A stretch of DNA of 64,000 nucleotides from Lawsonibacter faecis (lineage in GTDB: Bacteria; Bacillota; Clostridia; Oscillospirales; Oscillospiraceae), in contig NZ_JACOPQ010000002.1 of NCBI RefSeq assembly GCF_014287675.1, forward strand, positions 413,609-477,608, written 5' to 3'. The notes beneath the pieces were generated by a model. It had not been told where the DNA came from and did not search any database. It saw nothing but the letters and a program-made list of their open reading frames with translations. The position numbers and the translations under genes are program-made. This document shows positions 25,764 to 33,863 of this stretch, piece by piece. Position 1 is the first letter of the stretch. Every line of letters begins with the position of its first letter.

Positions 25764-26711
25764 ATGATACAGCGGCAAATCAAGGGGCGGTTCGCGCCCA
25801 GCCCCAGCGGGCGGATGCATTTGGGGAATCTCTTTTCCGCCCTGCTGGCCTGGCTCTCCGCCCGCTCGGCGGGCGGAGATCTGGTGCTGCGGGTGGAGGA
25901 CCTGGACCCGGACCGCTGCCGGGCGGAGTACGCCGCGCAGCTGGCCGACGATCTGCGCTGGCTGGGCCTGGACTGGGACGAGGGATATGAGCGGGGCGGG
26001 GAGAGGGGACCATACCTGCAGAGCCTGCGCACCGGTTCTTACGCCGAGGCGTTCCGGCGGCTGGAGGCGCGGGGGCTGGTCTACCCCTGCTACTGCACCC
26101 GGGCCGAGCGGCTGGCGGCCAGCGCCCCCCACCGCTCCGACGGGCAGAGCCTCTATCCCGGCAAGTGCAGAGACTTGACGGAGACTGAACGCCGGCGGCT
26201 GGAGGCGGAGGGCCGCCGTCCCGCCTGGCGGGTGCGGGTCCCGGACGAGGACTGGGCCTTTACCGACGGGCATATGGGGCGGTGTACGCGCAATCTGCTG
26301 CGGGACTGCGGGGATTTCATCATCCGCCGGTCCGACGGGGTGTACGCCTACCAGCTCGCCGTGGCGGCGGACGACGCAGCCATGGGGGTCACCCAGGTGG
26401 TCCGGGGCCGGGATCTGCTGGACTCCACGCCCAGGCAGCTCTACCTGTACCGCTTGCTGGGCCTCACGCCGCCGGAGTTTTTCCATGTGCCCCTGCTGAC
26501 CGCTCCCGACGGCCGCCGCCTCTCCAAGCGGGAGCGGGACCTGGATATGGGGGCGCTGCGCCGGCGGTTCACCCCGGCGGAGCTGACGGGCCTGCTGGCC
26601 CATCTGGCCGGCCTGCTGGATCGGCCGGAGCCTGTGGCGGCGCGGGAGCTGGCGCCTCATTTCTCCTGGGATAAGGTGCCTCGGACGGATATCGCCGTGG
26701 AGGCGGTCTGA
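25764..26711 (+). CDS. gluQRS: glutamyl-Q tRNA(Asp) synthetase
   Basis: 315 aa. A short glutamyl-tRNA synthetase-like enzyme without anticodon-binding domain. The HIGH motif appears as MHLGN in FAPSPSGRMHLGN, the KMSKS equivalent as RLSKRER, and zinc ligands as CYC plus a later Cys in YPGKCR. Length and the missing C-terminal domain mark GluQRS, which attaches glutamate to queuosine at position 34 of tRNA-Asp. The start at 25764 has a weak site; upstream frame is open, so the true start could be a little earlier. Confidence 0.92.
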   Translation: MIQRQIKGRFAPSPSGRMHLGNLFSALLAWLSARSAGGDLVLRVEDLDPDRCRAEYAAQLADDLRWLGLDWDEGYERGGERGPYLQSLRTGSYAEAFRRLEARGLVYPCYCTRAERLAASAPHRSDGQSLYPGKCRDLTETERRRLEAEGRRPAWRVRVPDEDWAFTDGHMGRCTRNLLRDCGDFIIRRSDGVYAYQLAVAADDAAMGVTQVVRGRDLLDSTPRQLYLYRLLGLTPPEFFHVPLLTAPDGRRLSKRERDLDMGALRRRFTPAELTGLLAHLAGLLDRPEPVAARELAPHFSWDKVPRTDIAVEAV

Positions 26712-26761
26712 GGCGGCGCCCGGACGGGATATCGCGATATGTTGAAACGGCGGACGCCGCA

Positions 26762-26800
26762 GGGCCCCCGGTATCCAGGCCTGGATACCGGGGGCCCTTT
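26762..26800. terminator. strong palindromic terminator after gluQRS
   Basis: An 18-bp perfect palindrome arm (GGGCCCCCGGTATCCAGG and its complement) covers 26762-26797 and is followed by TTT. It separates gluQRS from the convergent UvrA-like gene. Confidence 0.85.
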
Positions 26801-26966
26801 CCGCCATCGCCCTGCCGCTCAAAACCGGGCCGCCCGGGGGCGTATCGGCCCCTGAATGCGGCTTCCGGGCGGACGGCGCGCGGAATGTCTTAACTCAATG
26901 ACACTGCCCATGGCGGACGGGGCGGCTTTTTCCCAGGCAATCAAGCCCCATCCGTCACGCGGTCTC

Positions 26967-29228
26967 TCAGTGTGCGGGGCGGTCCTGGGGACGGCACGAC
27001 GAGCGCAGGCTGTCCGCCGTGAGCGTCCTCGCGCCGCGCACCATCTCCATCGGCGTGCCGGCGAACACCACCTCGCCGCCGTTCTTCCCGCCGTCGGGGC
27101 CGATGTCGATGATCCAGTCCGCCTGCTTCATCACGTCCAGGTTGTGCTCAATCACCACCAGCGTGTTTCCGCGGGAGACAATCATGTCGAACAGCTTGAG
27201 AAGGTTCTGAATGTCGGACGGATGGAGCCCGGTGGTCGGCTCGTCCATCACGATGACGCCGCCCTTCTTCCCCAGGTGCTTCGCCAGCTTGATTCTCTGG
27301 CGCTCGCCGCCGGAGAGGGTGCTGAGGGGCTGGCCCAGCGTCAGGTAGGACAGCCCCACCTGCTCCATCACCTTCAGGCGCTTTCTGATCTTGGCGTCCT
27401 CAAACACCTCCAGCGCCTGGGAGGCGGTGAGCCCCAGCAGCTCCACAATATTTTTCCCCTTGCAGGTGCAGGCGAGCGCCTCTTCGTTATACCGCACGCC
27501 GCCGCAGGCCTCACACGCGGTCACGACGGGGTCCATGAAGGCCAGCTCGGTGACGATGACGCCCTTGCCGCCGCACGCCGGGCAGGCCCCCGCGGAATTG
27601 AAGCTGAACAGGCTGTCCGGCTTGCCGCTCTCCCGGGCCAGGAGCTTCCGGATCTCGTCGAAGAAGCCCAGGTAAGAGGCGGGGGTGGAGCGGTTGGTGG
27701 CCGTGATGGGCCCTTGGTCGATCATCACCACGCTGCTTTCGTACTGTTTGGCAAAGACCTGGGAGATGAGGGTGCTCTTCCCCGAGCCCGCCACGCCGGT
27801 CACAACGGTCATAATCCCCAGGGGGATGTCCACGTCCACATGCTTCAGGTTGTGGAGGCAGGCGTCCCGCACCGGCAGGCTGCCCGTGGGCTTGCGGGGC
27901 GTCTCCTTCACGGGGAGGGACTGGAGCATGGCCCTGCCCGTCAGGGTATCGGCATGAAGCAGCGCCTGGAAGCTGCCCTCGAATACGATCTCCCCGCCGT
28001 GCTGACCCGCCAGGGGTCCCACATCGATGATGTGGTCCGCGATGGAGATGACGTCCCGGTCGTGCTCCACCACCAGGACCGTATTGCCCTTGTCGCGCAG
28101 CTTTCGGAGCAGACGGTTCATGCGGTGGACGTCCCGGGGATGCATCCCGGCGCTGGGCTCGTCGAAGATATAGGTCATCCCCGTCAGGCTGCTGCCCATG
28201 TACCGCACCAGCTTGAGCCGCTGGGCCTCCCCGCCGGAGAGGGAGGGCGTCTCGCGGTTGAGATGGAGATAGGGCAGGCCGATTTCAATCATCCTGTCCA
28301 GCCCCTCGATGAGGGTCTGCACCAGCACGCCCACCGTCCGGTCCGTAATCCGGGAGAGGACCTCACGAAGCTGCGTCAGCTCCATACCGCACATGTCCGC
28401 AATGGAGAAGCCGCTGATTTTGCAGCTTAAAGCCGCCTCGTTCAGCCGCTGCCCGTGGCAGTCGGTGCACTCCAGCTCCGCCACCAGACTCTGGGACTTC
28501 TCCTGCGTGTGCCGGCTCTTGCCGCTGATGTCCCGGTTGAGGAGTGTTTTCGTGTATTTGTGGTACAGCCCTGTCACCTTCGGGTTTTCCGGCGCTCCCG
28601 CGTCGCCGCGGGAGCCGTAGAGGAGGAGGTTATACTCCTCCCGGGAGTACTCCTTCACGGGCTTGTCCAGGTCAAAGAGGCCCGACCGGGCGTACTGCTT
28701 CCAATACCAGGAGCCGGGACTGTAGAGGGAATCCCTCACGCAGCCCTCGTTCCAGGATTTCTCCGGGTCAATCATGGCCTCCACATCCACCCTTGTGATC
28801 TTCCCCAGGCCGGAGCAGGTTCTGCACATGCCGTTGGGGTCGTTGAAGGAGAAGCAGGACGCCGTGCCCGCATAGGGCCGCCCGATTCTGGAGAAGAGCA
28901 GCCGCAGGCTGGAGTACAGGCCGCTGATGGTCCCCACCGTGGAGCGGGCGTTTCCCCCCAGGGGCGATTGGTCCACGACGACGGACGGCGTCAGGTTGTC
29001 AATCCGCTCCACAGCCGGCTTCGGGCGCTTGGGCAGCCTGGACCGGACGTAGGCCGGATAGGTGGCGTTCATCTGCCGCTGCGACTCGGCGGCGATGGTG
29101 TCGAAGACGATGCTGGATTTGCCGGAGCCGGACACGCCGGTAAATACGGTTATCTTCTCCTTTGGAATGCGGAAGCTGACGTGCTTTAAATTATTCTGCG
29201 TGAGTCCCTGTACCAGGATATCTGCCAT
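26967..29228 (-). CDS. UvrA paralogue (short UvrA-like ABC ATPase)
   Basis: 753 aa, shorter than canonical UvrA (about 940) and typical of UvrA2/DrrC-like paralogues. Two ABC modules: first Walker A GVSGSGKSS at 31-39 with signature LSGGEAQRLKL, second Walker A GVAGSGKST near 479 with signature LSGGERQRIKL and Walker B VIVMDEPTTGLHPSD. Zinc-binding CXXC knuckles include CRTC, CTDC and CPAC...CEAC. Start at 29228 follows GAGAGGGG. Such paralogues are linked to tolerance of DNA-binding drugs. It is divergent from an AraC/GyrI-like regulator that may control it. Confidence 0.88.
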   Translation of the reverse strand: MADILVQGLTQNNLKHVSFRIPKEKITVFTGVSGSGKSSIVFDTIAAESQRQMNATYPAYVRSRLPKRPKPAVERIDNLTPSVVVDQSPLGGNARSTVGTISGLYSSLRLLFSRIGRPYAGTASCFSFNDPNGMCRTCSGLGKITRVDVEAMIDPEKSWNEGCVRDSLYSPGSWYWKQYARSGLFDLDKPVKEYSREEYNLLLYGSRGDAGAPENPKVTGLYHKYTKTLLNRDISGKSRHTQEKSQSLVAELECTDCHGQRLNEAALSCKISGFSIADMCGMELTQLREVLSRITDRTVGVLVQTLIEGLDRMIEIGLPYLHLNRETPSLSGGEAQRLKLVRYMGSSLTGMTYIFDEPSAGMHPRDVHRMNRLLRKLRDKGNTVLVVEHDRDVISIADHIIDVGPLAGQHGGEIVFEGSFQALLHADTLTGRAMLQSLPVKETPRKPTGSLPVRDACLHNLKHVDVDIPLGIMTVVTGVAGSGKSTLISQVFAKQYESSVVMIDQGPITATNRSTPASYLGFFDEIRKLLARESGKPDSLFSFNSAGACPACGGKGVIVTELAFMDPVVTACEACGGVRYNEEALACTCKGKNIVELLGLTASQALEVFEDAKIRKRLKVMEQVGLSYLTLGQPLSTLSGGERQRIKLAKHLGKKGGVIVMDEPTTGLHPSDIQNLLKLFDMIVSRGNTLVVIEHNLDVMKQADWIIDIGPDGGKNGGEVVFAGTPMEMVRGARTLTADSLRSSCRPQDRPAH

Positions 29229-29439
29229 CAGTCTGCCCCTCTCTGCGTGTGTTTCCATCTCGCTGCACAGGCTTGCCGGGACCGCCGCCGGGCGCGGATA
29301 TGCTCCGGCCCCAGCCGCGGTCCCCTTGATTCTAACGGACCGGCGGAGGCTTTTCATGATGTTTTTTGCTGGATTTATTTCAGTGTGGAGACGGCGGTCC
29401 CGCTATGGTAGAATGGAGCCGACGAAGGGAGGCGCCGGT

Positions 29440-30306
29440 TTGAAAGAGCTATCGCCGCTGGAGCGGGCGGTTGAATACATTGAAGCGCATTTGAATGAGA
29501 ATATCGGCCTGCGGGACGTGGCCGGGGAGATCGGCTACTCCTACTACCACATGACGCGGCTGTTCTCGTCCGTACTGGGCGAATCGGCGGGCCGCTACAT
29601 CCAGCGGCGCAGGCTGTACCAGGCCTCCGGGCAGCTGCTCCGCTCGGGGCGGAGTGTGATTGAGATCGCGCTTGACAGCGGGTTTGCATCGCCCGAGGCG
29701 TTCAGCCGCGCGTTTAAGGCCGCCTTCGGCAGCAGCCCGGCGGAGTACCGCAAGGCCGGGCTGGACCTGGTGGTGAACGCCAAGAGGGAGCTCAGTCCCG
29801 GGGATGTGTACCACATTGCGAACAATATTTCCCACACGCCTGAGATTCTGACCCTGAAAGAGATGAAAATAGCGGGCGTGCGGGGGACGACGTCCCTCTC
29901 CCAAAACCGGCTTCCCGGGCTGTGGGAGGAGTTTCTGCGCCTGCGCGGGGAGCGGGGGCGCTTCGCGTCGGACGAGGGGTATGGAATCTGTGAGACGCAG
30001 CAGACCGTCTACACGCAGGACGGCGACGTGTCGTTTTCCGTGGTGGCCGGCGGCCCGGTGGAGCGCTTCGACGGCCTGCCCAGGCCGCTGGTTCCCAAAA
30101 CGCTGGGTCCCGGAAGGTACGCCGTATTTATCCACCGCGGCTCCTTTGCGAAGCTGTTTCAAACCTATCAATATATCTTCGGCACATGGCTGCCCGCGGC
30201 GGGGGAGGCGCTGGACGAGCGGGAGGACTTTGAACGCTACAGCCGCGCGGTGCGCGCCTTTGACGACCCGGACAATGAGGTTTCCATCTATATCCCGATA
30301 AAATGA
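29440..30306 (+). CDS. AraC-family regulator with GyrI-like effector domain
   Basis: 288 aa. Two AraC helix-turn-helix motifs in about the first 100 residues (LRDVAGEIGYSYYHMTRLF and IEIALDSGFASPEAFSRAFK followed by GSSPAEYRK). The C-terminal half (about 135-288) matches the GyrI-like/AraC_E_bind domain, with the typical GRYAVFIHRG strand and a YIPIK end. Start at TTG 29440 is chosen because AAGGGAGG precedes it and TAGAAT at about 29409 looks like a -10; ATG 29413 is the alternative. It resembles Rob/BltR-type sensors of hydrophobic drugs. Divergent from the UvrA paralogue. Confidence 0.85.
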   Translation: MKELSPLERAVEYIEAHLNENIGLRDVAGEIGYSYYHMTRLFSSVLGESAGRYIQRRRLYQASGQLLRSGRSVIEIALDSGFASPEAFSRAFKAAFGSSPAEYRKAGLDLVVNAKRELSPGDVYHIANNISHTPEILTLKEMKIAGVRGTTSLSQNRLPGLWEEFLRLRGERGRFASDEGYGICETQQTVYTQDGDVSFSVVAGGPVERFDGLPRPLVPKTLGPGRYAVFIHRGSFAKLFQTYQYIFGTWLPAAGEALDEREDFERYSRAVRAFDDPDNEVSIYIPIK

Positions 30307-30355
30307 GGCGCCCGGCGCCGGCGGCCTTTCCGCGCCGCGCCCCGGGCGGAGGCGG

Positions 30356-30384
30356 TTGACAAACGCATCCCGCGCCGCTATTCT
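30356..30384 (+). promoter_or_regulatory. promoter of the DUF362-ferredoxin gene
   Basis: TTGACA at 30356-30361, 17-bp spacer, TATTCT at 30379-30384. Confidence 0.8.
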
Positions 30385-30413
30385 GGTGGGAGACGACGGA
30401 AGGCGTGAGAGAT

Positions 30414-31544
30414 ATGAGGCACAAGGTCTATGTGGTAAAATGTCCCGGCTACGACCAGGCGGAGGAGAAGCTCTCCGAGCTTATGGCGCTGATGGGCGGA
30501 ATGAGCGCCTATGTGGGGGAGGGGGAGGAGATTCTGCTCAAGGTGAACCTCCTCCAGGCCGCCGACCCGGACCGGGCGGTGAGCACCCATCCGGCGGTGG
30601 CGGCTGCGGCGGCGCGCCAGGTGCGCGGCGCGGGCGCCAGGGCGGTCATCTGCGACAGCCCCGGCGGCTACCGGAGCACAGAGGCCATGCTCAGAAGGGT
30701 CTACGATACCTGCGGCATGACCCGGGCGGCGGAGGCATCCGGCGCGGAGCTGAGCTTCGACCTCGCCGCCGAGGAGGTGCCGTTCCCCCAGGGCGGGCTG
30801 GTCAAGCATTTCAAGGTCCTCCGGCCCATCCGGCAGGCCGACGGCGTGCTGAACCTCTGCAAGCTGAAGACCCATGTGTTCATGAGCATGACCGGCGCGG
30901 TAAAGAACAGCTTCGGGGCGATTCCGGGCCTGGGGAAGGTGGGCTGCCACACACGGTTCCAGAAGAAGGAGCAGTTCGCCGATATGCTGCTGGACCTCTC
31001 CGGGCTGGTGGCGCCGCGCCTGTCCATCATGGATGCGGTGGTGGGCATGGAGGGGGAGGGGCCGGGCGCCTCCGGCACGCCCCGCGCCATGGGGCTGCTG
31101 CTGGCCTGCGAAAGCCCGCTGGCGCTGGACCTTGTGGCGGCGGAGATCATCGGCCTGCCCCGGGCCCATAACCCGGTGCTGCTGGCGGCGGAGCGCCGGG
31201 GACTGACGCCCGTCCGGATTGAGGATGTGGAGGTTGTGGGCGCGCGGCTTGATGAGCTGCGCCTGAAGGACTTCCGCCTGCCCGCCGGCGTGCGGGAGGA
31301 CATGACCGGCATGCCCAGGCTCCTCCGGCCCCTGGCCGGGGCGGCCAGGCGGCTCTTCGGCCGCGCCCCCAGGGTGGACCCGGAGAAATGCGTGGGCTGC
31401 GGGGTCTGCCGGGACGCCTGTCCCGTGAAGGCGATCTCCCTGACAGACAAAAAGGCCGGGATCGACGGAAAACGGTGTATCCGCTGCTACTGCTGCCATG
31501 AGCTCTGTCCCGAGAGCGCCGTGGCGGTCTCAGCGCAGAGATAA
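30414..31544 (+). CDS. DUF362 protein with C-terminal 2x[4Fe-4S] ferredoxin domain
   Basis: 376 aa. The DUF362 part (about 1-300) contains the conserved VKVNLLQ-type strand (ILLKVNLLQA), the CDSPGG segment and NLCKLKTHVFMSMTGAVKNSFG with its Lys/Asn-rich core. The C-terminus has two ferredoxin clusters: CVGCGVCRDACP and CIRCYCCHELCP. Found widely in anaerobes; proposed roles are iron-sulfur or redox related, but no reaction is established. Monocistronic from a strong promoter. The start at 30414 is preferred to an overlapping GTG at 30405. Confidence 0.88.
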   Translation: MRHKVYVVKCPGYDQAEEKLSELMALMGGMSAYVGEGEEILLKVNLLQAADPDRAVSTHPAVAAAAARQVRGAGARAVICDSPGGYRSTEAMLRRVYDTCGMTRAAEASGAELSFDLAAEEVPFPQGGLVKHFKVLRPIRQADGVLNLCKLKTHVFMSMTGAVKNSFGAIPGLGKVGCHTRFQKKEQFADMLLDLSGLVAPRLSIMDAVVGMEGEGPGASGTPRAMGLLLACESPLALDLVAAEIIGLPRAHNPVLLAAERRGLTPVRIEDVEVVGARLDELRLKDFRLPAGVREDMTGMPRLLRPLAGAARRLFGRAPRVDPEKCVGCGVCRDACPVKAISLTDKKAGIDGKRCIRCYCCHELCPESAVAVSAQR

Positions 31545-31713
31545 CAAAACGCCGCTCTCAGATTCGGCCTGCGGGAGCGGCCTTTCTCCAGTCAGGGAAG
31601 AGGTCCGTTCGGCTGGCCCATGCGCGGCGATTTACGCGCCCCGGTCCGCGGCCCGGGCGATTCACGCGCCCCGGCGGATAAAAAAGAAAGACATTCCCCA
31701 GAGGAATGTCTCA

Positions 31714-31829
31714 GGCAAAACCTTGATGCCGGGCGGATTTATTCCGCCCGGGCAGATGAAATCAAACGGGCGGAGCGCTGCAGCGCGGCGTGAAGCCCAA
31801 AAAAGAAACACTGGCAAAGCCAGTGCTTC
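31714..31829. repeat. 116-bp direct repeat, copy 1
   Basis: Matches 31894-32009 at an offset of exactly 180 bp with a few differences (positions 31780 and 31808 and a two-base change in the hairpin loop). It ends in the stem CACTGGC...GCCAGTG. Confidence 0.9.
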
Positions 31830-31893
31830 ATGAGGGAGATGGGGCCCCGCAGGGCGGGGCGGCGCCTTTGCGCCGTACAAGCGTTTTGCCCCG

Positions 31894-32009
31894 GGCAAAA
31901 CCTTGATGCCGGGCGGATTTATTCCGCCCGGGCAGATGAAATCAAACGGGCGGAGCGCCGCAGCGCGGCGTGAAGCCCAAAAAAGAAGCACTGGCTTTGC
32001 CAGTGCTTC
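31894..32009. repeat. 116-bp direct repeat, copy 2
   Basis: Second copy of 31714-31829. Its terminal hairpin directly abuts the tRNA-Ser(GCT) 3' end and works as that transcript's terminator. Confidence 0.9.
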
Positions 32010-32014
32010 TTTTT
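31983..32014 (-). terminator. terminator of the tRNA-Ser transcript
   Basis: AAGAAGCACTGGC and GCCAGTGCTTCTT form a long stem around a short loop, with A and T runs on either side, so it works in both directions. It begins right after the tRNA CCA end on the minus strand. Confidence 0.85.
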
Positions 32015-32105
32015 TGGCGCAGAAGGAGGGATTTGAACCCTCGCACGGTTTTACCCGCCTACTCCCTTAGCAGGGGAGCCCCTTCGGCCACTTGGGTACT
32101 TCTGC
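32015..32105 (-). tRNA. tRNA-Ser (anticodon GCT)
   Basis: 91 nt on the minus strand with encoded CCA. Acceptor GCAGAAG pairs with CTTCTGC, the anticodon stem CTCCC/GGGAG encloses CTGCTAA (anticodon GCT, codons AGC/AGU), a long class II variable arm is present, and the T-arm has TTCAAAT. Confidence 0.95.
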
Positions 32106-32194
32106 ATGTCCGGTTTAGATTGCCCATATTCGCTTTTTACATTCGGAGAAAACCATTCATGGAAGCCTTTCCTGGCTTACTTTTAAAAAGTAAG

Positions 32195-32281
32195 TGGCGG
32201 AGAGAGTGGGATTCGAACCCACGGCTCTTTCGAGTCACCGGTTTTCAAGACCGGCTCCTTAAACCACTCGGACATCTCTCC
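32195..32281 (-). tRNA. tRNA-Ser (anticodon TGA)
   Basis: 87 nt on the minus strand with encoded CCA. Acceptor GGAGAGA pairs with TCTCTCC, the anticodon stem CCGGT/ACCGG encloses CTTGAAA (anticodon TGA, codon UCA), variable arm GACTCGAAAGAGCC, T-arm TTCGAAT. It lies 89 bp before tRNA-Ser(GCT) in the same direction, so the two are probably co-transcribed. Confidence 0.95.
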
Positions 32282-32381
32282 ACGTCCGGTCTACGGCCAA
32301 ATGCAAAAATGATATTACCATAAATGTGTGGACTTGTCAACCTCTCATCTTCCCTTTGCGGACAAAAAGTGCAAAACCCTC

Positions 32382-33146
32382 TCAGACCCAGCGAAAGGAG
32401 CGGAGCGCGCCCACGACCACGCCCAGGCAGCGCAGCTCGTCCTCTTCGCGGATGGGGATGTCCCTGAGCCTGACGTTGGTGGCCACCAGCTTATGGATGT
32501 CCCGCCGCTGGTAGAGCTTGCGGATAAACCCCTCCCGGTTGAGAAGGAAGACGCCCAGCTGGTTGTGCTTTGCCATGGTCCTGCGCACGCCCAGCACCGT
32601 GCCCGCGCCGTATACCGGCTCCATGGACTGCCCGGTGAGCATCACGGCGAAATCCGACTGGCTGGAGACCGGATCGGGGGCGGCGGTCAGATATTTCAGC
32701 TCCAGGGCGTCGCCGTAGGTGCCCCGCAGCCCGTTGGCCACCGGGACGTAGCAGAGGAGCTTCCGGCCGGCCGCAGCGACCGGCTCCTGGGGCAGGCGGA
32801 GCAGAAAATCGTCCAGAAGCAGCTCGAAGGTGCAGCGGTCGTGCTCGGGCAGCCTGCGGTATTTGGAAAGCAGCTCCAGCTCGTCCTTTGTGACGTTGAG
32901 AAGCCCCTCGTATTCGGAAAACGCCTTCATATCGCAATCCACCGGAATGCTGTCGTCGATCAGATAGCGCACCGGCACGTTAAAGGTATTGGCAATTGCA
33001 TACATATTTTTCAGCGCCGGGTTTTTGGTGGCGCCGGAGAGAATCTTGTTGAGGGTTCCGATGGGGACGCCGGAGCACTCCGCAAGGTCCTCGGAGTTCA
33101 TTTTTTGTTTCCGCTTCAGATACGCCAGTTTTTCCACCACGGACAT
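32382..33146 (-). CDS. XRE-type repressor with S24 peptidase-like domain
   Basis: 254 aa from ATG 33146, which follows AGGAGG at six bases; an upstream ATG at 33173 lacks a site. Residues 1-65 hold an XRE helix-turn-helix (DLAECSGVPIGTLNKILSG). The C-terminal part (about 140-254) resembles the LexA/CI S24 domain with a Ser in GQSMEP and a Lys in GFIRKLY. A clear Ala-Gly or Cys-Gly cleavage site is not obvious. It looks like a chromosomal regulator conserved in Oscillospiraceae or a domesticated phage repressor; no phage genes are adjacent. Confidence 0.85.
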   Translation of the reverse strand: MSVVEKLAYLKRKQKMNSEDLAECSGVPIGTLNKILSGATKNPALKNMYAIANTFNVPVRYLIDDSIPVDCDMKAFSEYEGLLNVTKDELELLSKYRRLPEHDRCTFELLLDDFLLRLPQEPVAAAGRKLLCYVPVANGLRGTYGDALELKYLTAAPDPVSSQSDFAVMLTGQSMEPVYGAGTVLGVRRTMAKHNQLGVFLLNREGFIRKLYQRRDIHKLVATNVRLRDIPIREEDELRCLGVVVGALRSFRWV

Positions 33147-33468
33147 AGGGGGCCTCCTGTCGAATTCTGCCATTCTTTAACCGAATGTGGTAAAATAATA
33201 AGTGCTTCCAAGCAAATATTGGAAAAGACATTGACAACGATAAGAAAATACACCATATTGATATGCGTCGCTCACAGAGCACAAGATGCGGATGCAGCGC
33301 AAGCGGTCATGTGTGGCATGAGACGCGCGGCCGGAACTTCCGGCCGCAATGATCGGGGAGGAAGATTGCCGGGAAACTGTATTTTAGCACATTTTTTAAA
33401 AAAAGTGTAGTATTCTATCAAAATTTGTAACCAAAGAGAATATGAGAATGAGTAAAGGAGCTGGAATC
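33147..33468. other. gene-free stretch between divergent genes
   Basis: 322 bp with no supported gene. On the plus strand an AT-rich segment around 33380-33430 with TATTCT-like elements would serve the downstream DUF6514 gene. TGTGGTAAAATAAT near 33187-33200 could be an extra plus-strand -10. The promoter of the XRE repressor must also lie here. Confidence 0.5.
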
Positions 33469-33672
33469 ATGGAGAGAAGAGATTACCATTATGAGGTGTG
33501 CAGCGACGGCGCGGCTTTGGTGATGTTTGGCATCCGTTCCAACAGCGGCGTCTGCGTCCGTCGGGTCTCCTCCGACTTCCTGGAGGTGGACCGTCTGGTG
33601 CGCAAATGCAACCGGCTCCAGGTCTCGCCAATCCATCTGGGGGACGTCGTGGAGGATTACTGCCGGGGATGA
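33469..33672 (+). CDS. DUF6514-like small protein
   Basis: 67 aa starting eight bases after AAAGGAG. The pattern YGI-like FGIRSNSGVCVRRVSSDF and the end SPIHLGDVVEDY resemble DUF6514, a small family confined to clostridial Firmicutes. No function is known. It stands alone, followed by a GC-rich terminator. Confidence 0.75.
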   Translation: MERRDYHYEVCSDGAALVMFGIRSNSGVCVRRVSSDFLEVDRLVRKCNRLQVSPIHLGDVVEDYCRG

Positions 33673-33680
33673 CCTGGAAA

Positions 33681-33720
33681 AGCCCCCGCCCGCTCCTTTC
33701 CCCAAAGCCGGGCGGGGGCG
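33681..33720 (+). terminator. terminator after the DUF6514 gene
   Basis: AGCCCCCGCCCG and CGGGCGGGGGC form a stem around a 16-base loop, 10 bp after the stop codon, followed by CTTT. Confidence 0.65.
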
Positions 33721-33863
33721 CCTTTCACCCGCTTTTCCGGCCCCGAACCGGGCCGGGGGGGAGCCAAATCCTCAAATATAGCCGAAAAACAGAAAATAGT
33801 CTTGCCAATCGCCCATGTAACAGGTAGAATATTAAGGTTATATGAGACAGACGGGGGTTTGGC

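Larger units (their letters stand above)
31545..32014. other. gene-free stretch holding duplicated hairpin block
   Basis: 470 bp with no supported gene. It contains the hairpin GACATTCC/GGAATGTC near 31689-31711, two copies of a 116-bp block, and between them GC-rich short inverted repeats such as GGGGCCCCGCAGGGCGGGGC. It lies between the DUF362 gene and the minus-strand tRNA-Ser genes, whose transcripts must end here. Confidence 0.7.

Noticed and set aside
32382..33146. Phage lysogeny region around the XRE-S24 repressor
   Set aside because: No integrase, antirepressor or other phage gene is adjacent; neighbours are tRNA genes and a DUF6514 gene.
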